DNA of 64,000 bases from Chryseobacterium aquifrigidense (GCF_006716485.1 NZ_VFPD01000001.1:3082008-3146007), one strand, 5' to 3'. Counted from the stretch's first letter, positions 1 through 10,329 are shown. Notes: generated by a model not told the origin, from the letters alone. Made by a program: numbers and translations.

Positions 1-2532
1 TTTATCACACTAATCTCTGGTTCTGAACAGGTTTTTATTGATGGAATTTTAATGAAGCGTGGTGAAAACCAGGATTATATTATCAATTACAATACCGGTG
101 AAGTTACTTTTACCAGTTTCCGCCCTATTTTTCAGCAAAATTTCATCACGATTTCTTATAACTACGCCAACAGGAATTATTCAAGATATCTGTTTACAGG
201 AAAGCTTGAGCATCAGAGAGAAAAATTCAAGGTTGGATTCAACTGGTTTATGGAAAATGACAATAAGAATGCTCCGCTTTCTTTAAATCTATCTAAAGAA
301 GATGAGCAAATTCTTGCAGAAGCCGGAAATAATCCTGACTTAATGTATGCTCCATCAGGGGTGATAACGGAATATGATGTCAATAAAATTTTATACAAAT
401 TAAGTCCGGCAGGAAATTTCTATGAATATTCTACGGATTCAAGTTTAACACTTTATCAGGTTTCTTTTACGTATTTCGGAGCTAATCAGGGAGACTATAA
501 AATAGCACAGACCACCAACAACGGACGTGTTTTTGAATATGTAGGCCCAAATGGTGGAGATTACAGAGCGGTAAGAAAACTTCCTTCTCCTCAGAAATCC
601 CAGGTATATTCTCTGAATTCTGAATATCTGCTGAACGAAGGAAAAATAGGTGCTGATATCTCGTTGAGTAACTATGATGTCAATTTATTTTCTTCAAAAG
701 ATTCTGATCAGAATATGGGGTATGCATGGCGTATTTTTGGAAATAAAAGCTTCACAAAGAACACATGGAGAGGAACTCCAAGCTTTGAATATCAATATAT
801 AGACAGACAATTCCATATCCTGGACCGTATCAATGATGTGGAATTCTCCAGAGATTTCAACCTTACCCAGGAATTCAATAAAAAGACCCAGAACAGATTT
901 ATCTTCAGCTTCCTGAATAAATGGAATAATAAGTCTACTTTGAATTACCGTGTCAATTATCTGAATGAACAGGATTCTTATAAAGGGATTAAAAATGACC
1001 TTGATTTTGGCTGGCTGACAGGAAAATTCTATACTAAAGGTAATCTGTCTTATCTGAGTACCAATGCTACCCTTCAGGATACAAAGTTCATCCGCGGTGG
1101 AGTTTCAACAGAATTTACCGGTAAAAAAGGAAGCTGGGCCATTGGTGGAAGCATGGAACATAACGAGAAGAAGTATAACGATACTCAGCTTATGGATGTA
1201 ACAAGTTTTAGCTGGAAAGAAATCTTTTTGCAAAAGAAAATAGGTGACAGTACAAGAACCAAATTATTGGCAAAAGTATATATGAGAGACAATGACTCGG
1301 TGCGTGATAACAGACTTCAGAATATGAACAATATTCTGGGGATCATGGCGGAAAGTCAGATTATCAAAACCGAAAGAACCAGTTTAAATGCTCTGATTCA
1401 CTACCGAAAATTCTTCTATGCAGGTGCAGAAGGTGAAGTAACCCGTAATAATGATTTTGTTGTCGGAAACATTTTATACAATCAACAGCTGTTCAGAAAC
1501 GGTATGCGTCTTCAGGCTTTCTATGAATTGGGTAACGGACAGGAAGCACAGAGGGAATTTCAGTACATTAAAGTAACAGACGGACAGGGTGTTTATAAAT
1601 GGACGGATTATAACGGAGACGGCATTCAGCAGCTGGACGAATTTGAAATCGCTGAGTATTCTGATCTTGCCCAATACATCCGTGTATATACTAATTCTGT
1701 ACGATATATTCCTTCCAATAAAAATAAACTGCAGTTAGCCTTATTTGTGAATCCGGCTATTGTTTTCAATTCTGAGAATGGATTTTTAAAACGTTGGAAT
1801 TTCAATATTTCATTAAACTCTCAAAACTCATTCTACAAAAAGGAAAAAGTGCTTGTGCTGAATCCTTTTGAAAAAAACAGTGATCAGATCCTTAAAAATC
1901 AGAACATTCTTGCCTCTGTACAGTTTAATCCAACCGACAAATCAGGCTGGAACGGAAATTACAGATTCATCACCAATGACAATCTCATTAATGCCAATTT
2001 CAGTAATGAAGAACGTGAACAGACTTCTCATTTCCTGAATATAGGATATTGGTTCAATAAAGAATTCAGAGTGGATTGGGAAAACTCGGTTCATGATATC
2101 CAAAACTCTTCACAATTATTTCAAACAAGAGATTACCGTCTAAATAATTTTGAAACCAAGCCTAAAGCAACGTATAAATTTACAGATGCCATTCAGGCTG
2201 AATTATCTTCTGCCTTCCGTCAGAAACAAAGACTGGATGGCGAAGAACTTCTCAAAGCTTTTGATATTACAGGAACTATCCAATGGGAGCGCAGAAAGAC
2301 ATCTATCCGTGGAAACTTCTCGTTCATCAATAACAATTTTACAGGAAATAACTTCAGTATCGTAGGAAACCAGATGCTGGATGGGCTTAAGCCTGGAAAA
2401 AACCAGGTGTGGAGTGTATTTATCCAACAGGCTATCAACTCGTTTATCCAGCTGAACCTTAATTATGAAGGAAGAAACTCCGGTGACCGGACCATTCACA
2501 TCGGAAGTATGCAGGTAAAAGCAAGCTTCTAG
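1..2532 (+). CDS. Large outer-membrane beta-barrel-like protein, 5' end cut off
   Basis: The reading frame is open to the window edge, so the true start lies upstream and the ATG at 52 is internal. About 843 residues are visible. The first part reads as a conserved Bacteroidota module (IDGILMKRGENQDYIINYNT), seen at the head of large cell-surface or outer-membrane proteins. The rest alternates aromatic and polar residues in short strands and ends in Phe (MQVKASF), as outer-membrane barrels do. A calcium-loop-like segment (DYNGDGIQQLDEFE) lies near residue 540. The product is probably an outer-membrane or surface protein of unknown function. A strong hairpin follows and separates it from the convergent next gene. 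Confidence 0.7.
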   Translation, partial: FITLISGSEQVFIDGILMKRGENQDYIINYNTGEVTFTSFRPIFQQNFITISYNYANRNYSRYLFTGKLEHQREKFKVGFNWFMENDNKNAPLSLNLSKEDEQILAEAGNNPDLMYAPSGVITEYDVNKILYKLSPAGNFYEYSTDSSLTLYQVSFTYFGANQGDYKIAQTTNNGRVFEYVGPNGGDYRAVRKLPSPQKSQVYSLNSEYLLNEGKIGADISLSNYDVNLFSSKDSDQNMGYAWRIFGNKSFTKNTWRGTPSFEYQYIDRQFHILDRINDVEFSRDFNLTQEFNKKTQNRFIFSFLNKWNNKSTLNYRVNYLNEQDSYKGIKNDLDFGWLTGKFYTKGNLSYLSTNATLQDTKFIRGGVSTEFTGKKGSWAIGGSMEHNEKKYNDTQLMDVTSFSWKEIFLQKKIGDSTRTKLLAKVYMRDNDSVRDNRLQNMNNILGIMAESQIIKTERTSLNALIHYRKFFYAGAEGEVTRNNDFVVGNILYNQQLFRNGMRLQAFYELGNGQEAQREFQYIKVTDGQGVYKWTDYNGDGIQQLDEFEIAEYSDLAQYIRVYTNSVRYIPSNKNKLQLALFVNPAIVFNSENGFLKRWNFNISLNSQNSFYKKEKVLVLNPFEKNSDQILKNQNILASVQFNPTDKSGWNGNYRFITNDNLINANFSNEEREQTSHFLNIGYWFNKEFRVDWENSVHDIQNSSQLFQTRDYRLNNFETKPKATYKFTDAIQAELSSAFRQKQRLDGEELLKAFDITGTIQWERRKTSIRGNFSFINNNFTGNNFSIVGNQMLDGLKPGKNQVWSVFIQQAINSFIQLNLNYEGRNSGDRTIHIGSMQVKASF

Positions 2533-2560
2533 CAATGACCGTTATTTTTTACAATAAAAA

Positions 2561-2590
2561 AATCCCCGATAGTACTATTGGGGATTTTCT
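2561..2590. terminator. Bidirectional terminator between convergent genes
   Basis: AATCCCC and GGGGATT flank an inner palindrome (ATAGTACTAT). A-rich sequence lies on the left and T-rich on the right, so it can serve both the upstream plus gene and the minus gene ending at 2608. Confidence 0.8.
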
Positions 2591-2607
2591 GGCTATTAGT
2601 TTATTTA

Positions 2608-4578
2608 CTATTTTTTAATAATTTTCAAAGATTGTGATTCTTTTTCTGTATTTACTTTTACAATATAAACTCCTGCCGTGGCACCTCTCATATCTACAGA
2701 GCCTTTTTGAGCATTAATTGTTTCGCTAAGAATTCTCTGACCTGAAACATTATATACTTCCACCTCTTTGATTCTGTTATCATTATTGATATAAAGGAAA
2801 TCTATAACCGGGTTTGGATAGGCGGTTACCGTGTTCTTTTTCGCTGCTTCATTTACTGCCAGTACTGTTGCCGTAAATTCAAAACTGCCGAGATCCGGTG
2901 TCAAAGCATTTCTGGTATTACCATCTGCATCTAATGTTACCTCAGCTACCGGAGTTCCCTTGTTGTCAAGAGCAGTATTTCCTGTAGCAGATAAATGGAA
3001 ATCAGTTGCTGACATAAACACAGGCAGAACATTCAAAGAGTTCACATTACCTCCAAATCCTGCCTGGATATCAGCAAGAGTCGCTTTTGCGGCACCTCCG
3101 ATATACCCCAGATTCGTTCCGGCAGAATAGAAATTATTATAGTTAATGGTAGAGAAAACACTGCTGGCTGCTCCGGCATAAATGGCATATCTTTCACCTG
3201 CCTGGGTTTGGGTATTGACAAAAAGATTATTTCTCACATCAATACCTCCAGCACCCGTTACCCCACTTGTGATATTTAAAGCGGATGGCCTTCCGGCAAC
3301 AGTCTGGCTAACATCCATCACAACAGTATTATAATAAAGTTTATATCCACCTCCAGCGGTAATGATAATTCCGTTTCCGTTGTCATTTACACCTCCGGTG
3401 GTAGCATACCCATATCCGGCTACACCACTCACAATATTATTGGCAACCAGAGTATTGGAAGTAAGACTTGTTGTTGCTAAATATATTCCCTGTGCTCCAT
3501 ATCCGGATGTATTGGTATTTTTGATCCCGGTTATTTTATTATTGGTAATAGTCATGCCGGTCGTTAACGTACCTCCTGCATAAATTCCGGCAAACAGCGT
3601 TCCTGTTCCACTGGAATTAAAATTGGAGATCGTATTTCCTTTTACAATAATATTCGCAGCCGCAGAAGCTCCTGTACTCCCTGAGGTAATCGTTATTCCG
3701 GCAGCACCTCCTGCACCCGTTCCGGTATACCCAAGATTGGTAATGGTATTTGAAATAATTGAAGAATTGACTGTTGCTGTGGCAAACCAGATTCCTCTTT
3801 TAATTTCAGCATTGGTCGTTTCAAAATTACCTAACGTGTTGTTACTTACCGTTACTCCATCGGCACCCTGAACATAAATTCCTCCTAGACGGTTGGCATC
3901 TGCTCCCGAAGCACTTATATCATTACCTGTAACCAATGTATTAGCTCCATTACCAGCAGCTGTAGCAGCAAATAAATAAATTCCCATATAAGCTTTCTTC
4001 ACCGCATTATTCTGAATGGTAACATTATTAAAGAAGCCTCCCGTAGGTGTTGTTGCTCCATCATACATTACCAAAGCTGACGAATTATTCATTCCGTTGA
4101 TAATATTAAGATTTTTAATCATAATATTAGTATTGGCTGCTGCTGCAGAAGCTGCAATAAAGGTAATTACCTGCGGTGCCACAATAGAAGTATTGGTAAG
4201 CGTAAGATCTCTTGTTGTTCCTGAAGCTGTATTGCTTCCATCCAGGGTAATATTACTCCCCAGTATTCTTACTAAAGGGGCACTGGCAATATCACCGGAA
4301 ATAGCCGCTGTAACTCCCGCTGCAGGTTTGATTGCAACTGAGGTGTAGCTTGTCGCTCCGCCGCTGGCATTCAGACTAGCGGTGGCTGTCTCTGTTGTGT
4401 TCGCTGTGATACTGATTGTAATAGCTCCCTGGTGTGTTCCCGCATTAATGGCATCAAATGCTCCTTTTAACGTGGTGTAGGTTCCTGTAGCAGTTCCTGC
4501 TGTGGCAGAAATATTCACTTGTGAATAAAAATTTGATGAAACCAAAATTGCCATCAAACAAAATAGAATTTTTCTCAT
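2608..4578 (-). CDS. T9SS-sorted right-handed beta-helix surface protein
   Basis: A 656-residue secreted protein. Residues 1-19 form a signal peptide ending near NFYSQ. The body is built of Asn/Thr/Gly-rich repeats such as ITNNKITG, VSNNTLGN and ISNTITNLG, typical of parallel beta-helix (pectate-lyase or PbH1-like) folds. The last ~75 residues, starting at AYPNPV and ending in SLKIIKK, are a type A type IX secretion sorting domain, so the mature protein should be exported across the outer membrane by the T9SS and attached or released. No catalytic motif was recognised; adhesin or polysaccharide-binding roles are guesses. It is a single gene with an AT-rich 200-bp upstream region. Confidence 0.85.
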   Translation of the reverse strand: MRKILFCLMAILVSSNFYSQVNISATAGTATGTYTTLKGAFDAINAGTHQGAITISITANTTETATASLNASGGATSYTSVAIKPAAGVTAAISGDIASAPLVRILGSNITLDGSNTASGTTRDLTLTNTSIVAPQVITFIAASAAAANTNIMIKNLNIINGMNNSSALVMYDGATTPTGGFFNNVTIQNNAVKKAYMGIYLFAATAAGNGANTLVTGNDISASGADANRLGGIYVQGADGVTVSNNTLGNFETTNAEIKRGIWFATATVNSSIISNTITNLGYTGTGAGGAAGITITSGSTGASAAANIIVKGNTISNFNSSGTGTLFAGIYAGGTLTTGMTITNNKITGIKNTNTSGYGAQGIYLATTSLTSNTLVANNIVSGVAGYGYATTGGVNDNGNGIIITAGGGYKLYYNTVVMDVSQTVAGRPSALNITSGVTGAGGIDVRNNLFVNTQTQAGERYAIYAGAASSVFSTINYNNFYSAGTNLGYIGGAAKATLADIQAGFGGNVNSLNVLPVFMSATDFHLSATGNTALDNKGTPVAEVTLDADGNTRNALTPDLGSFEFTATVLAVNEAAKKNTVTAYPNPVIDFLYINNDNRIKEVEVYNVSGQRILSETINAQKGSVDMRGATAGVYIVKVNTEKESQSLKIIKK

Positions 4579-4745
4579 GACATTAATTTTTATTATACTA
4601 AATATAAAAAATAATTATCAATAAAATTCAATAAACACTGATAATCAATTAAATATATTAATAAAAAATTAAACATAATATCATAAAATCCTTTAAATAA
4701 CCTAACACAAATAAAACACAATACCACATATTAATTTATAAAATA

Positions 4746-4772
4746 TTGTTTTTTAAGAATTTCGTAAATTTG
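4746..4772 (+). promoter_or_regulatory. Candidate dusB promoter (TTG / TAAATTTG)
   Basis: TTG at 4746-4748 and TAAATTTG at 4765-4772 match the Bacteroidota -33/-7 elements, though the 16-nt spacing is short. The -7 element ends only 4 nt before the ATG, so the transcript would be nearly leaderless. Confidence 0.5.
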
Positions 4773-4776
4773 CAGC

Positions 4777-5772
4777 ATGATAAAAATAGGCAACATAGAA
4801 CTGCCGGAATTTCCGCTTTTGCTGGCTCCAATGGAAGACGTAAGTGATCCTCCATTCAGACGTTTGTGTAAAATGCATGGTGCAGATTTAATGTATTCGG
4901 AATTTATTTCTTCCGAAGGGTTGATTCGTGACGCTATCAAGAGTCGTAAAAAACTGGATATTTTCGATTACGAAAGACCCGTTGGAATACAGATTTTTGG
5001 TGGAGACGAAGAAGCTATGGCTATGTCTGCTAGAATTGTGGAAACAGTAAATCCTGATCTGGTAGATATTAATTTCGGGTGTCCTGTAAAAAAAGTTGTC
5101 TGCAAAGGAGCAGGAGCTGGTGTTTTGAAAGATATTGACCTCATGGTACGTCTTACAAAAGCTGTTGTAAGCTCTACTCACCTTCCTGTCACGGTAAAAA
5201 CCCGTTTAGGATGGGACAGTACCAGCATTAATATTGATGAAGTAGCAGAACGTTTGCAGGAAACAGGAATTAAAGCTCTTACGATCCATGCAAGAACCCG
5301 TGCTCAGATGTATAAGGGGGAAGCAGACTGGGAGCATATTTCAAGAATTAAACAAAATCCTAATATTGAGATTCCCATTTTTGGAAATGGTGATATCGAC
5401 TCTGCAGAAAAAGCATTAGCGTATAAACAAAAGTATGCATGTGACGGTATTATGATCGGACGTGCTGCCATTGGATATCCATGGATCTTTAATGAAATCA
5501 AACATTTCTTTAATACAGGAGAGCATTTACCTGAACCGACCATTTCAGACCGACTGCTGGCTGTACGTCAACATGCTGAATGGAGTGCCGAATGGAAAGG
5601 AGAAAGATTAGGATTGGTAGAAATGAGACAGCATTACAGCAACTATTTCCGTGGAATCCCTCATTTTAAGGAGTTCAGAAAGAAATTCCTGGAAGTTTTC
5701 ACCATGGAAGAAATGGACAGCTTGATTAAAGAAACCCATCAGTTCTACGAAGAATATCAGGCACAGCTATAA
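4777..5772 (+). CDS. dusB: tRNA-dihydrouridine synthase DusB
   Basis: A 331-residue FMN-dependent TIM-barrel enzyme that reduces uridines in tRNA D-loops. The N-terminal LLAPMEDVSDPPFR and the NFGCPVKKV motif are family hallmarks; Cys102 of the GCP motif is the expected proton donor. FMN-binding segments TVKTRLGW, IHARTRAQMYKG and GNGDI follow, with IMIGRAAIGYPWIF closing the barrel. The length is normal for the family. It is a single gene between a minus-strand gene and a terminator shared with convergent deoC. Its start is fixed by the ATG just after a -7-like box. Confidence 0.95.
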   Translation: MIKIGNIELPEFPLLLAPMEDVSDPPFRRLCKMHGADLMYSEFISSEGLIRDAIKSRKKLDIFDYERPVGIQIFGGDEEAMAMSARIVETVNPDLVDINFGCPVKKVVCKGAGAGVLKDIDLMVRLTKAVVSSTHLPVTVKTRLGWDSTSINIDEVAERLQETGIKALTIHARTRAQMYKGEADWEHISRIKQNPNIEIPIFGNGDIDSAEKALAYKQKYACDGIMIGRAAIGYPWIFNEIKHFFNTGEHLPEPTISDRLLAVRQHAEWSAEWKGERLGLVEMRQHYSNYFRGIPHFKEFRKKFLEVFTMEEMDSLIKETHQFYEEYQAQL

Positions 5773-5780
5773 AAATAAAA

Positions 5781-5808
5781 ACCATCAGCAAACTGATGGT
5801 TTTTTTTA
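5781..5808. terminator. Terminator between dusB and deoC
   Basis: ACCATCAG-caaa-CTGATGGT is followed by eight T, with an A-rich run on the other side. It probably works in both directions for the convergent pair. Confidence 0.85.
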
Positions 5809-5823
5809 TATTGAGAATCTAAT

Positions 5824-6567
5824 TTAGTATCCTTCTGATGAGGATTCGTTTTTAATTAATCCCAGCGCTGAAGAAGTTCCAATTCTTTTAACTCCCATTT
5901 TGATCATTTTCTCAGCATCTTCGGGAGTTCTTACTCCACCTGCTGCTTTTACGGGAAGTTTGCCAGCGTTGCTGAGCATAATTGTTATTCCTTCAAAGGT
6001 TGCTCCGTTTGGCTTTCCTTCGGCAGTCTGATAAAATCCTGTTGATGACTTGACAAAAATTTTCGACAATTCATTTTCAGAGAAATTTTCTTCTGCCCAG
6101 GTAGAAATCTTTTTGGTAAGATCTGCAATTTGTGCATCCGTTAATGCTGCAATTTCAATAATCCATTTTGCAATTTTATGATGCTCAAGTGATAATTGGG
6201 TACATTTTACAAATTCTTCTTTTACCAGTTCTAAATTCCCCTGTAGATAAGCCGTATAATTAATAACGAAATCTAATTCATCTGCTCCGTCTTCTATTGC
6301 TTTTAACGCTTCTGCAAGTTTCTCTTCAATAGAATACGTTCCTTCGTGGAAACCTATTACAGTTCCTACTACAACATTTGAATTTCTTTCCTGAATATAT
6401 TTCTTGATCTCAGATACATAATCCGGTCGAATCATCACGGCAAAAATACCATTGTCTATTGCTTCCTGAGCAAGTTCTTTATCTTTTTGAAGTGTTTCTT
6501 CGTGGGAAATACCTGACTGTTCTGGAGTTTTCAGGTAAGTTGAATCCAAATATTGGGCTATGTTCAT
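5824..6567 (-). CDS. deoC: Deoxyribose-phosphate aldolase
   Basis: A 247-residue class I aldolase that cleaves 2-deoxyribose 5-phosphate to glyceraldehyde 3-phosphate and acetaldehyde in deoxynucleoside salvage. The Schiff-base lysine sits in FVKSSTGF and the second conserved lysine in KAAGGVRTPEDA. The N-terminal YLDSTYLK and DELDFVIN motifs are typical. It starts 4 nt after the stop of the Lrp-family gene, so the two are almost certainly cotranscribed. The EEP-family gene upstream may belong to the same unit. Confidence 0.95.
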   Translation of the reverse strand: MNIAQYLDSTYLKTPEQSGISHEETLQKDKELAQEAIDNGIFAVMIRPDYVSEIKKYIQERNSNVVVGTVIGFHEGTYSIEEKLAEALKAIEDGADELDFVINYTAYLQGNLELVKEEFVKCTQLSLEHHKIAKWIIEIAALTDAQIADLTKKISTWAEENFSENELSKIFVKSSTGFYQTAEGKPNGATFEGITIMLSNAGKLPVKAAGGVRTPEDAEKMIKMGVKRIGTSSALGLIKNESSSEGY

Positions 6568-6571
6568 ATTG

Positions 6572-7042
6572 TTATACTTTCAATTGTCTGTAAATACCTT
6601 GTTCTAAAGATATAAAAGTTTCTGTTCTCGTTACTCCCTTCAGCTTTTGAAGCTTACTAAGAATCTGCATTAAGTGATCATTGTCTTTACAAAGCACTTT
6701 CAGGAAAATAGTATAATTTCCTGTAGTATAGTGGGCCTCCACTACTTCGTTGATATCATGCAAAGACTTTACCACTTCCGGATAATGGCTTGGCTGATCC
6801 AAAAATACACCGATGTAGGAAATCACTTTGTATCCAATTTTCTTAGGGTTAAGAAATGATATTGAATTTTCAATAACTCCTGCATGTTCGAGTTTTTTGA
6901 TTCTTTGATGCACTGCAGTGGTGGAAATTCCTACATTTTTTGAAATGTGGGCTAAAGAAGTTTTAGCATTATCCATCAACATGTAGATGATTTCTTTGTC
7001 AATAGAATCTAAATGGTAGCTTGTGTTGCTCGAATTTTTCAT
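6572..7042 (-). CDS. Lrp/AsnC-family transcriptional regulator
   Basis: 156 residues with an N-terminal winged helix (LDSIDKEIIYMLMDNAKTSLAHISKNVGIS, then the recognition helix in TAVHQRIKKLEHAGVI) and a C-terminal RAM effector domain (residues ~80-156, VVEAHYTTGNYTIFLKV). It probably binds an amino acid or a related small molecule and controls nearby or distant genes. Tight spacing to deoC suggests a shared transcript; whether it regulates deoC is not shown by the sequence. Confidence 0.9.
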   Translation of the reverse strand: MKNSSNTSYHLDSIDKEIIYMLMDNAKTSLAHISKNVGISTTAVHQRIKKLEHAGVIENSISFLNPKKIGYKVISYIGVFLDQPSHYPEVVKSLHDINEVVEAHYTTGNYTIFLKVLCKDNDHLMQILSKLQKLKGVTRTETFISLEQGIYRQLKV

Positions 7043-7069
7043 TTTCTACTTTTTTATTATTTATGTTTT

Positions 7070-8005
7070 TTAATGTAAATTTTTAAATTTTACAAAAACC
7101 GGAAAGTGATCGCTGTATCCTCCTAAATACCGTGTACCAGCATATGTTCGGAAAGGTCGTCCTTCAAAATTTCTGGTTCTGCTGCGGATTTTTTCAGAAT
7201 TAAATATATGGGCATCCTGAAAAGCCAGCGTCTTATTATCAAGCAAAGATCTTGACATAATGATCTGATCATACAGCAATCCAGATTTATAATGAAAAGT
7301 AGAATAATTTCTTGTAGAAAACAATTGCTGAAAAGGGTTCATTAAAACCTTCTCATGGTCATTGTCATAGAGAATCTGTACTAAATTTTCATCATCCGGG
7401 TTTTCGTTAAAATCACCACACAATATAACATGCTCTTTATCAGCATTTATAATTTTCATAATCCGTTCCCGTACTTCATTCAATATAAAGGTTCTTTTAG
7501 GTTTATTGATATCTTTTTCGCGTTTAGAGGGAAGATGCGCGATAAAGACATTAATAATTTCCCCTTTATATTTTATTTTTGAAAAAAGTACGTCTCGGGT
7601 TGTGTCGTAATTTTCTGTGTTTTTATTTACTATTTCAAAAAAGAAAGTAATGGTTTCTGAGTCCAGTACCTCTACTTTATTTTTATCATATAACATGGCT
7701 ACATCCACTTTTCTTTCGTCCATAGAATTGTAATGCACAATTCCATATTCCGAATTAAAGGGGTCCATCTCCACAAGATCTTCTAAGACTTTCCTTCCGG
7801 AAACTTCAGATAATCCTATTAAAAATGGTAATACATCATTCTCCTCCTTCATCAACTGAAATACGTGAGAGATCTTGAAAAGCTTATTTCTATATCTCTT
7901 TTCATCCCAATTCCTTAATCCTGACCGGGTAGGATCTAATTTGTGGACAGGTTTCGGATCGGGTAAAAATAAATTTTCAACATTATAAAAAGAGAACAGC
8001 TCCAT
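7070..8005 (-). CDS. Endonuclease/exonuclease/phosphatase-family protein
   Basis: 311 residues of the EEP (DNase I-like) fold. Catalytic landmarks are SFYNVENLF near the N-terminus, GLSEV carrying the metal-binding Glu, ILCGDFNENPDD with the catalytic Asp/Asn pair, and GYSDHFPVFV with the final Asp-His. No signal peptide is visible, so it is probably cytoplasmic. The substrate could be DNA, RNA or a phosphoester, and the sequence does not decide. It stops 27 bp before the Lrp-family gene and is probably in the same operon. Confidence 0.85.
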   Translation of the reverse strand: MELFSFYNVENLFLPDPKPVHKLDPTRSGLRNWDEKRYRNKLFKISHVFQLMKEENDVLPFLIGLSEVSGRKVLEDLVEMDPFNSEYGIVHYNSMDERKVDVAMLYDKNKVEVLDSETITFFFEIVNKNTENYDTTRDVLFSKIKYKGEIINVFIAHLPSKREKDINKPKRTFILNEVRERIMKIINADKEHVILCGDFNENPDDENLVQILYDNDHEKVLMNPFQQLFSTRNYSTFHYKSGLLYDQIIMSRSLLDNKTLAFQDAHIFNSEKIRSRTRNFEGRPFRTYAGTRYLGGYSDHFPVFVKFKNLH

Positions 8006-8384
8006 CTACACTAATTTCTATACTTTTAATTTATTATGTTCTTTTTACTATGATGTAAATTTATTATTTTTTTTCAAATTTCCGTGATTTACCTCTAAAA
8101 CGGTAAATCAATTTCCAATAAAAAACAATTCAAATATAGTAAAAAATACTAATGAAGTAAGTCATTATGAATTAATTTTTCAACTATCCTTTAGTTTCGA
8201 TATATTAATCAAAATTGAGACAATATATAAAATCCGGGATAATAGAAATAAATTTTCAAATTAAAATCGAAAACATTAATATTTTTCGCACTTATCAAAA
8301 TTACAACAAAAATTATTCCATTTATCTACAACAAATGGAATTAAATAAGGATGCCAAAATCAGACAAGTTCTGACAGTTTTCCT
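8006..8384. other. 379-bp AT-rich intergenic region without a convincing gene
   Basis: It contains only a small palindrome, GATTTACC-8 nt-GGTAAATC at 8086-8109, and a weak hairpin, CCATTT/AAATGG, near 8318-8338. The first may be an operator for the EEP gene that starts at 8005. A plus-strand open frame running into trmD has no coding features and looks spurious. Confidence 0.5.
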
Positions 8385-9056
8385 TTACAATAAATCAGGA
8401 CGTTTTTCCTTTGTGATTCTTACGGCTTCATCATGGCGCCATTCTTCAATCTTTTTAAAATTCCCGCTCAGCAGGATCTTGGGAACATCCAGGCCTTTAT
8501 AACTTTCAGGCCTTGTATAGATAGGTGGAGAAAGCAGATCATCCTGAAAACTGTCTGTCAATGCGCTCTGTTCATCATTCAAAACTCCGGGAAGCAATCT
8601 GATAATCGAGTCCGCCAAAACGCAGGCTGCCAGTTCTCCTCCGGTAAGAACATAATCTCCGATTGATATTTCTTTTGTAATATGAAGGTCTCTTACTCTT
8701 TGATCTATTCCCTTGTAGTGCCCGCAAAGAAAGATCAGATTGTCTTTGATAGAAAGTGAATTGGCAATTTTCTGGTTTAGAGTAACCCCATCCGGCGTCA
8801 GGTAAATAACCTCATCATAATTTCTTTGAGATTTAAGCTCTGAAATGCATTTATCCAGCGGTTCTACCATCATTACCATTCCTGCTCCGCCTCCGTACGG
8901 CTCATCATCTATCTGTCTGTGCTTATTGATTGCCCAGTCTCTCAAATGATGAAAATGTACTTCTACCAGCCCTTTATCCATTGCTCTTTTCAAAATAGAA
9001 GTTTGGAACGGACTTTCCATCAATTCCGGAAGTACGCTTATTATGTCAATTCTCAT
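8385..9056 (-). CDS. trmD: tRNA (guanine37-N1)-methyltransferase TrmD
   Basis: 223 residues of the SPOUT family, using S-adenosylmethionine to methylate G37 of tRNAs and prevent frameshifting. The trefoil-knot SAM-binding segment [12 protein letters not shown] and [14 protein letters not shown] is intact. N-terminal [15 protein letters not shown] and [13 protein letters not shown] are also typical. Its ATG overlaps the stop of the upstream NDH-2 gene by four bases (ATGA), implying translational coupling. It is not in the usual rpsP-rimM-trmD-rplS operon. Confidence 0.97.
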   Translation of the reverse strand: MRIDIISVLPELMESPFQTSILKRAMDKGLVEVHFHHLRDWAINKHRQIDDEPYGGGAGMVMMVEPLDKCISELKSQRNYDEVIYLTPDGVTLNQKIANSLSIKDNLIFLCGHYKGIDQRVRDLHITKEISIGDYVLTGGELAACVLADSIIRLLPGVLNDEQSALTDSFQDDLLSPPIYTRPESYKGLDVPKILLSGNFKKIEEWRHDEAVRITKEKRPDLL

Positions 9057-10315
9057 TGTAATGTTCCGTTTTTCTTAGTAGGTATAATAATTAATCTTAA
9101 AGAAGAATCTTTGTTGATATAGCTCCACATCCAGTTGAAGAATATGGCCAGCTTATTTCGAACGCTCAAAATTAGCATTAAATGGAGAAACATCCAGAAA
9201 TACCATGCGAGAAATCCCTGAAATTTTATAAACGGCAGATCGACAACAGCTCTGTGCTTCCCAATAGTCGCTAATGAACCTTTGTCATCATACTCGTATT
9301 CTTTCCATTCTTCCTGACTTTTCTTTAAAAGATTTTTACCTAAATTTTTTGCCTGATTAATGGCTACGTTAGCTACCTGAGGATGTCCCTGTGGATATTT
9401 TGGTGTTTCCATATAGGCAATATCTCCGATGGCATAAATATTATCGTAACCCTGTATTTTATTATATCGATCTACAATATATCTGTTTCTTACTAATTTT
9501 TCTTCCGGGAAACCTCCTACTACATTTCCTGTCACTCCGGCTGCCCAGATGACATTATTGGATGGTATTTCTTTTCCGCTTCTGAGGTGTACTTTATCTC
9601 CGTCATAGTCTGTTACTACTTCTCCGCTCAAAAAAGTGACTCCGAGATCTTTGAGGTATTTCTCAGATTTTTCCTGTGCCTCGCTGCTCATTACAGCCAG
9701 TGGTTTTTCTGTGGAACTTACCAGGATAATCTTGAGATGATCAAAATTCATGTAAGGATAATCTCTTGGAAGGATGTCTTTTTTCATTTCAGCAAAAGCT
9801 CCTGCCAGTTCTACGCCGGTGGGGCCGCTTCCCACGATTACAATATTCCAGTTTCCGTCATCGCTCCGGCTTTTTTCAATAATCAGTTTTTCAAAGGTCG
9901 TCAAAACATGATTTCGGATACTGATGGCTTCCTGGGTATTTTTCATTCCGAAAGCTTTTCCTTCCAGATCTTTATTTCCGAAAAAATTAGTTTTACAGCC
10001 CGTTGCAATGATGAGTTTATCATAAGTAAATTCTGCTTCGTCGGTAATGACTTTATTGTTGGCAGGGTCTATTTCTTTCACCTCTGTCATACGGAACTGT
10101 GTGTTTCTGGATTGCTGAAAAATCTTTCTGAAGGGAAAAGAAATGTTGGAAGGTTCTATCCTTCCTGAGGCTACCTGATAAAAAAGCGGCTGAAACATAT
10201 GGTGGTTCATCCGGTCGAGAACAATGACCTTTTTGTTCTTGTTATTCAATGTTTTTGCAAGCTGCAGCCCCGCAAATCCTCCTCCAATAATGATGATTTT
10301 TTCGCGTGTTTCCAT
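9053..10315 (-). CDS. Type II NADH dehydrogenase-like FAD/NAD(P) oxidoreductase
   Basis: About 420 residues. The first Rossmann motif [13 protein letters not shown] binds FAD and the second, [13 protein letters not shown], binds NAD(P)[10 protein letters not shown] and YAIGDIAYM complete the pyridine nucleotide-disulfide reductase pattern. A hydrophobic C-terminal segment ([16 protein letters not shown]) fits peripheral membrane anchoring as in NDH-2, which passes electrons from NADH to quinone without proton pumping. I chose the METREK start because an earlier ATG at 10324 overlaps a TAAATTTG -7 box on this strand. It overlaps trmD downstream. Confidence 0.88.
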   Translation of the reverse strand: METREKIIIIGGGFAGLQLAKTLNNKNKKVIVLDRMNHHMFQPLFYQVASGRIEPSNISFPFRKIFQQSRNTQFRMTEVKEIDPANNKVITDEAEFTYDKLIIATGCKTNFFGNKDLEGKAFGMKNTQEAISIRNHVLTTFEKLIIEKSRSDDGNWNIVIVGSGPTGVELAGAFAEMKKDILPRDYPYMNFDHLKIILVSSTEKPLAVMSSEAQEKSEKYLKDLGVTFLSGEVVTDYDGDKVHLRSGKEIPSNNVIWAAGVTGNVVGGFPEEKLVRNRYIVDRYNKIQGYDNIYAIGDIAYMETPKYPQGHPQVANVAINQAKNLGKNLLKKSQEEWKEYEYDDKGSLATIGKHRAVVDLPFIKFQGFLAWYFWMFLHLMLILSVRNKLAIFFNWMWSYINKDSSLRLIIIPTKKNGTLQ

Positions 10316-10321
10316 AATACA

Positions 10322-10329
10322 CAAATTTA
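10322..10329 (-). promoter_or_regulatory. -7 element of the NDH-2/trmD promoter
   Basis: TAAATTTG on the minus strand lies just before the METREK start. No clear -33 TTG is present at the right distance. Confidence 0.45.

Noticed and set aside
2831..4348. Several plus-strand open frames within the T9SS protein gene
   Set aside because: Composition mirrors the repetitive Asn/Thr/Gly codons of the minus gene; they are shadows.
8215..8502. Plus-strand open frame of 95 codons
   Set aside because: Starts in AT-rich noncoding sequence and runs into the trmD gene on the other strand; no signal, domain or start context.
9587..10168. 193-codon plus-strand frame inside the NDH-2 gene
   Set aside because: Antisense shadow of a well-supported enzyme; no recognisable protein.
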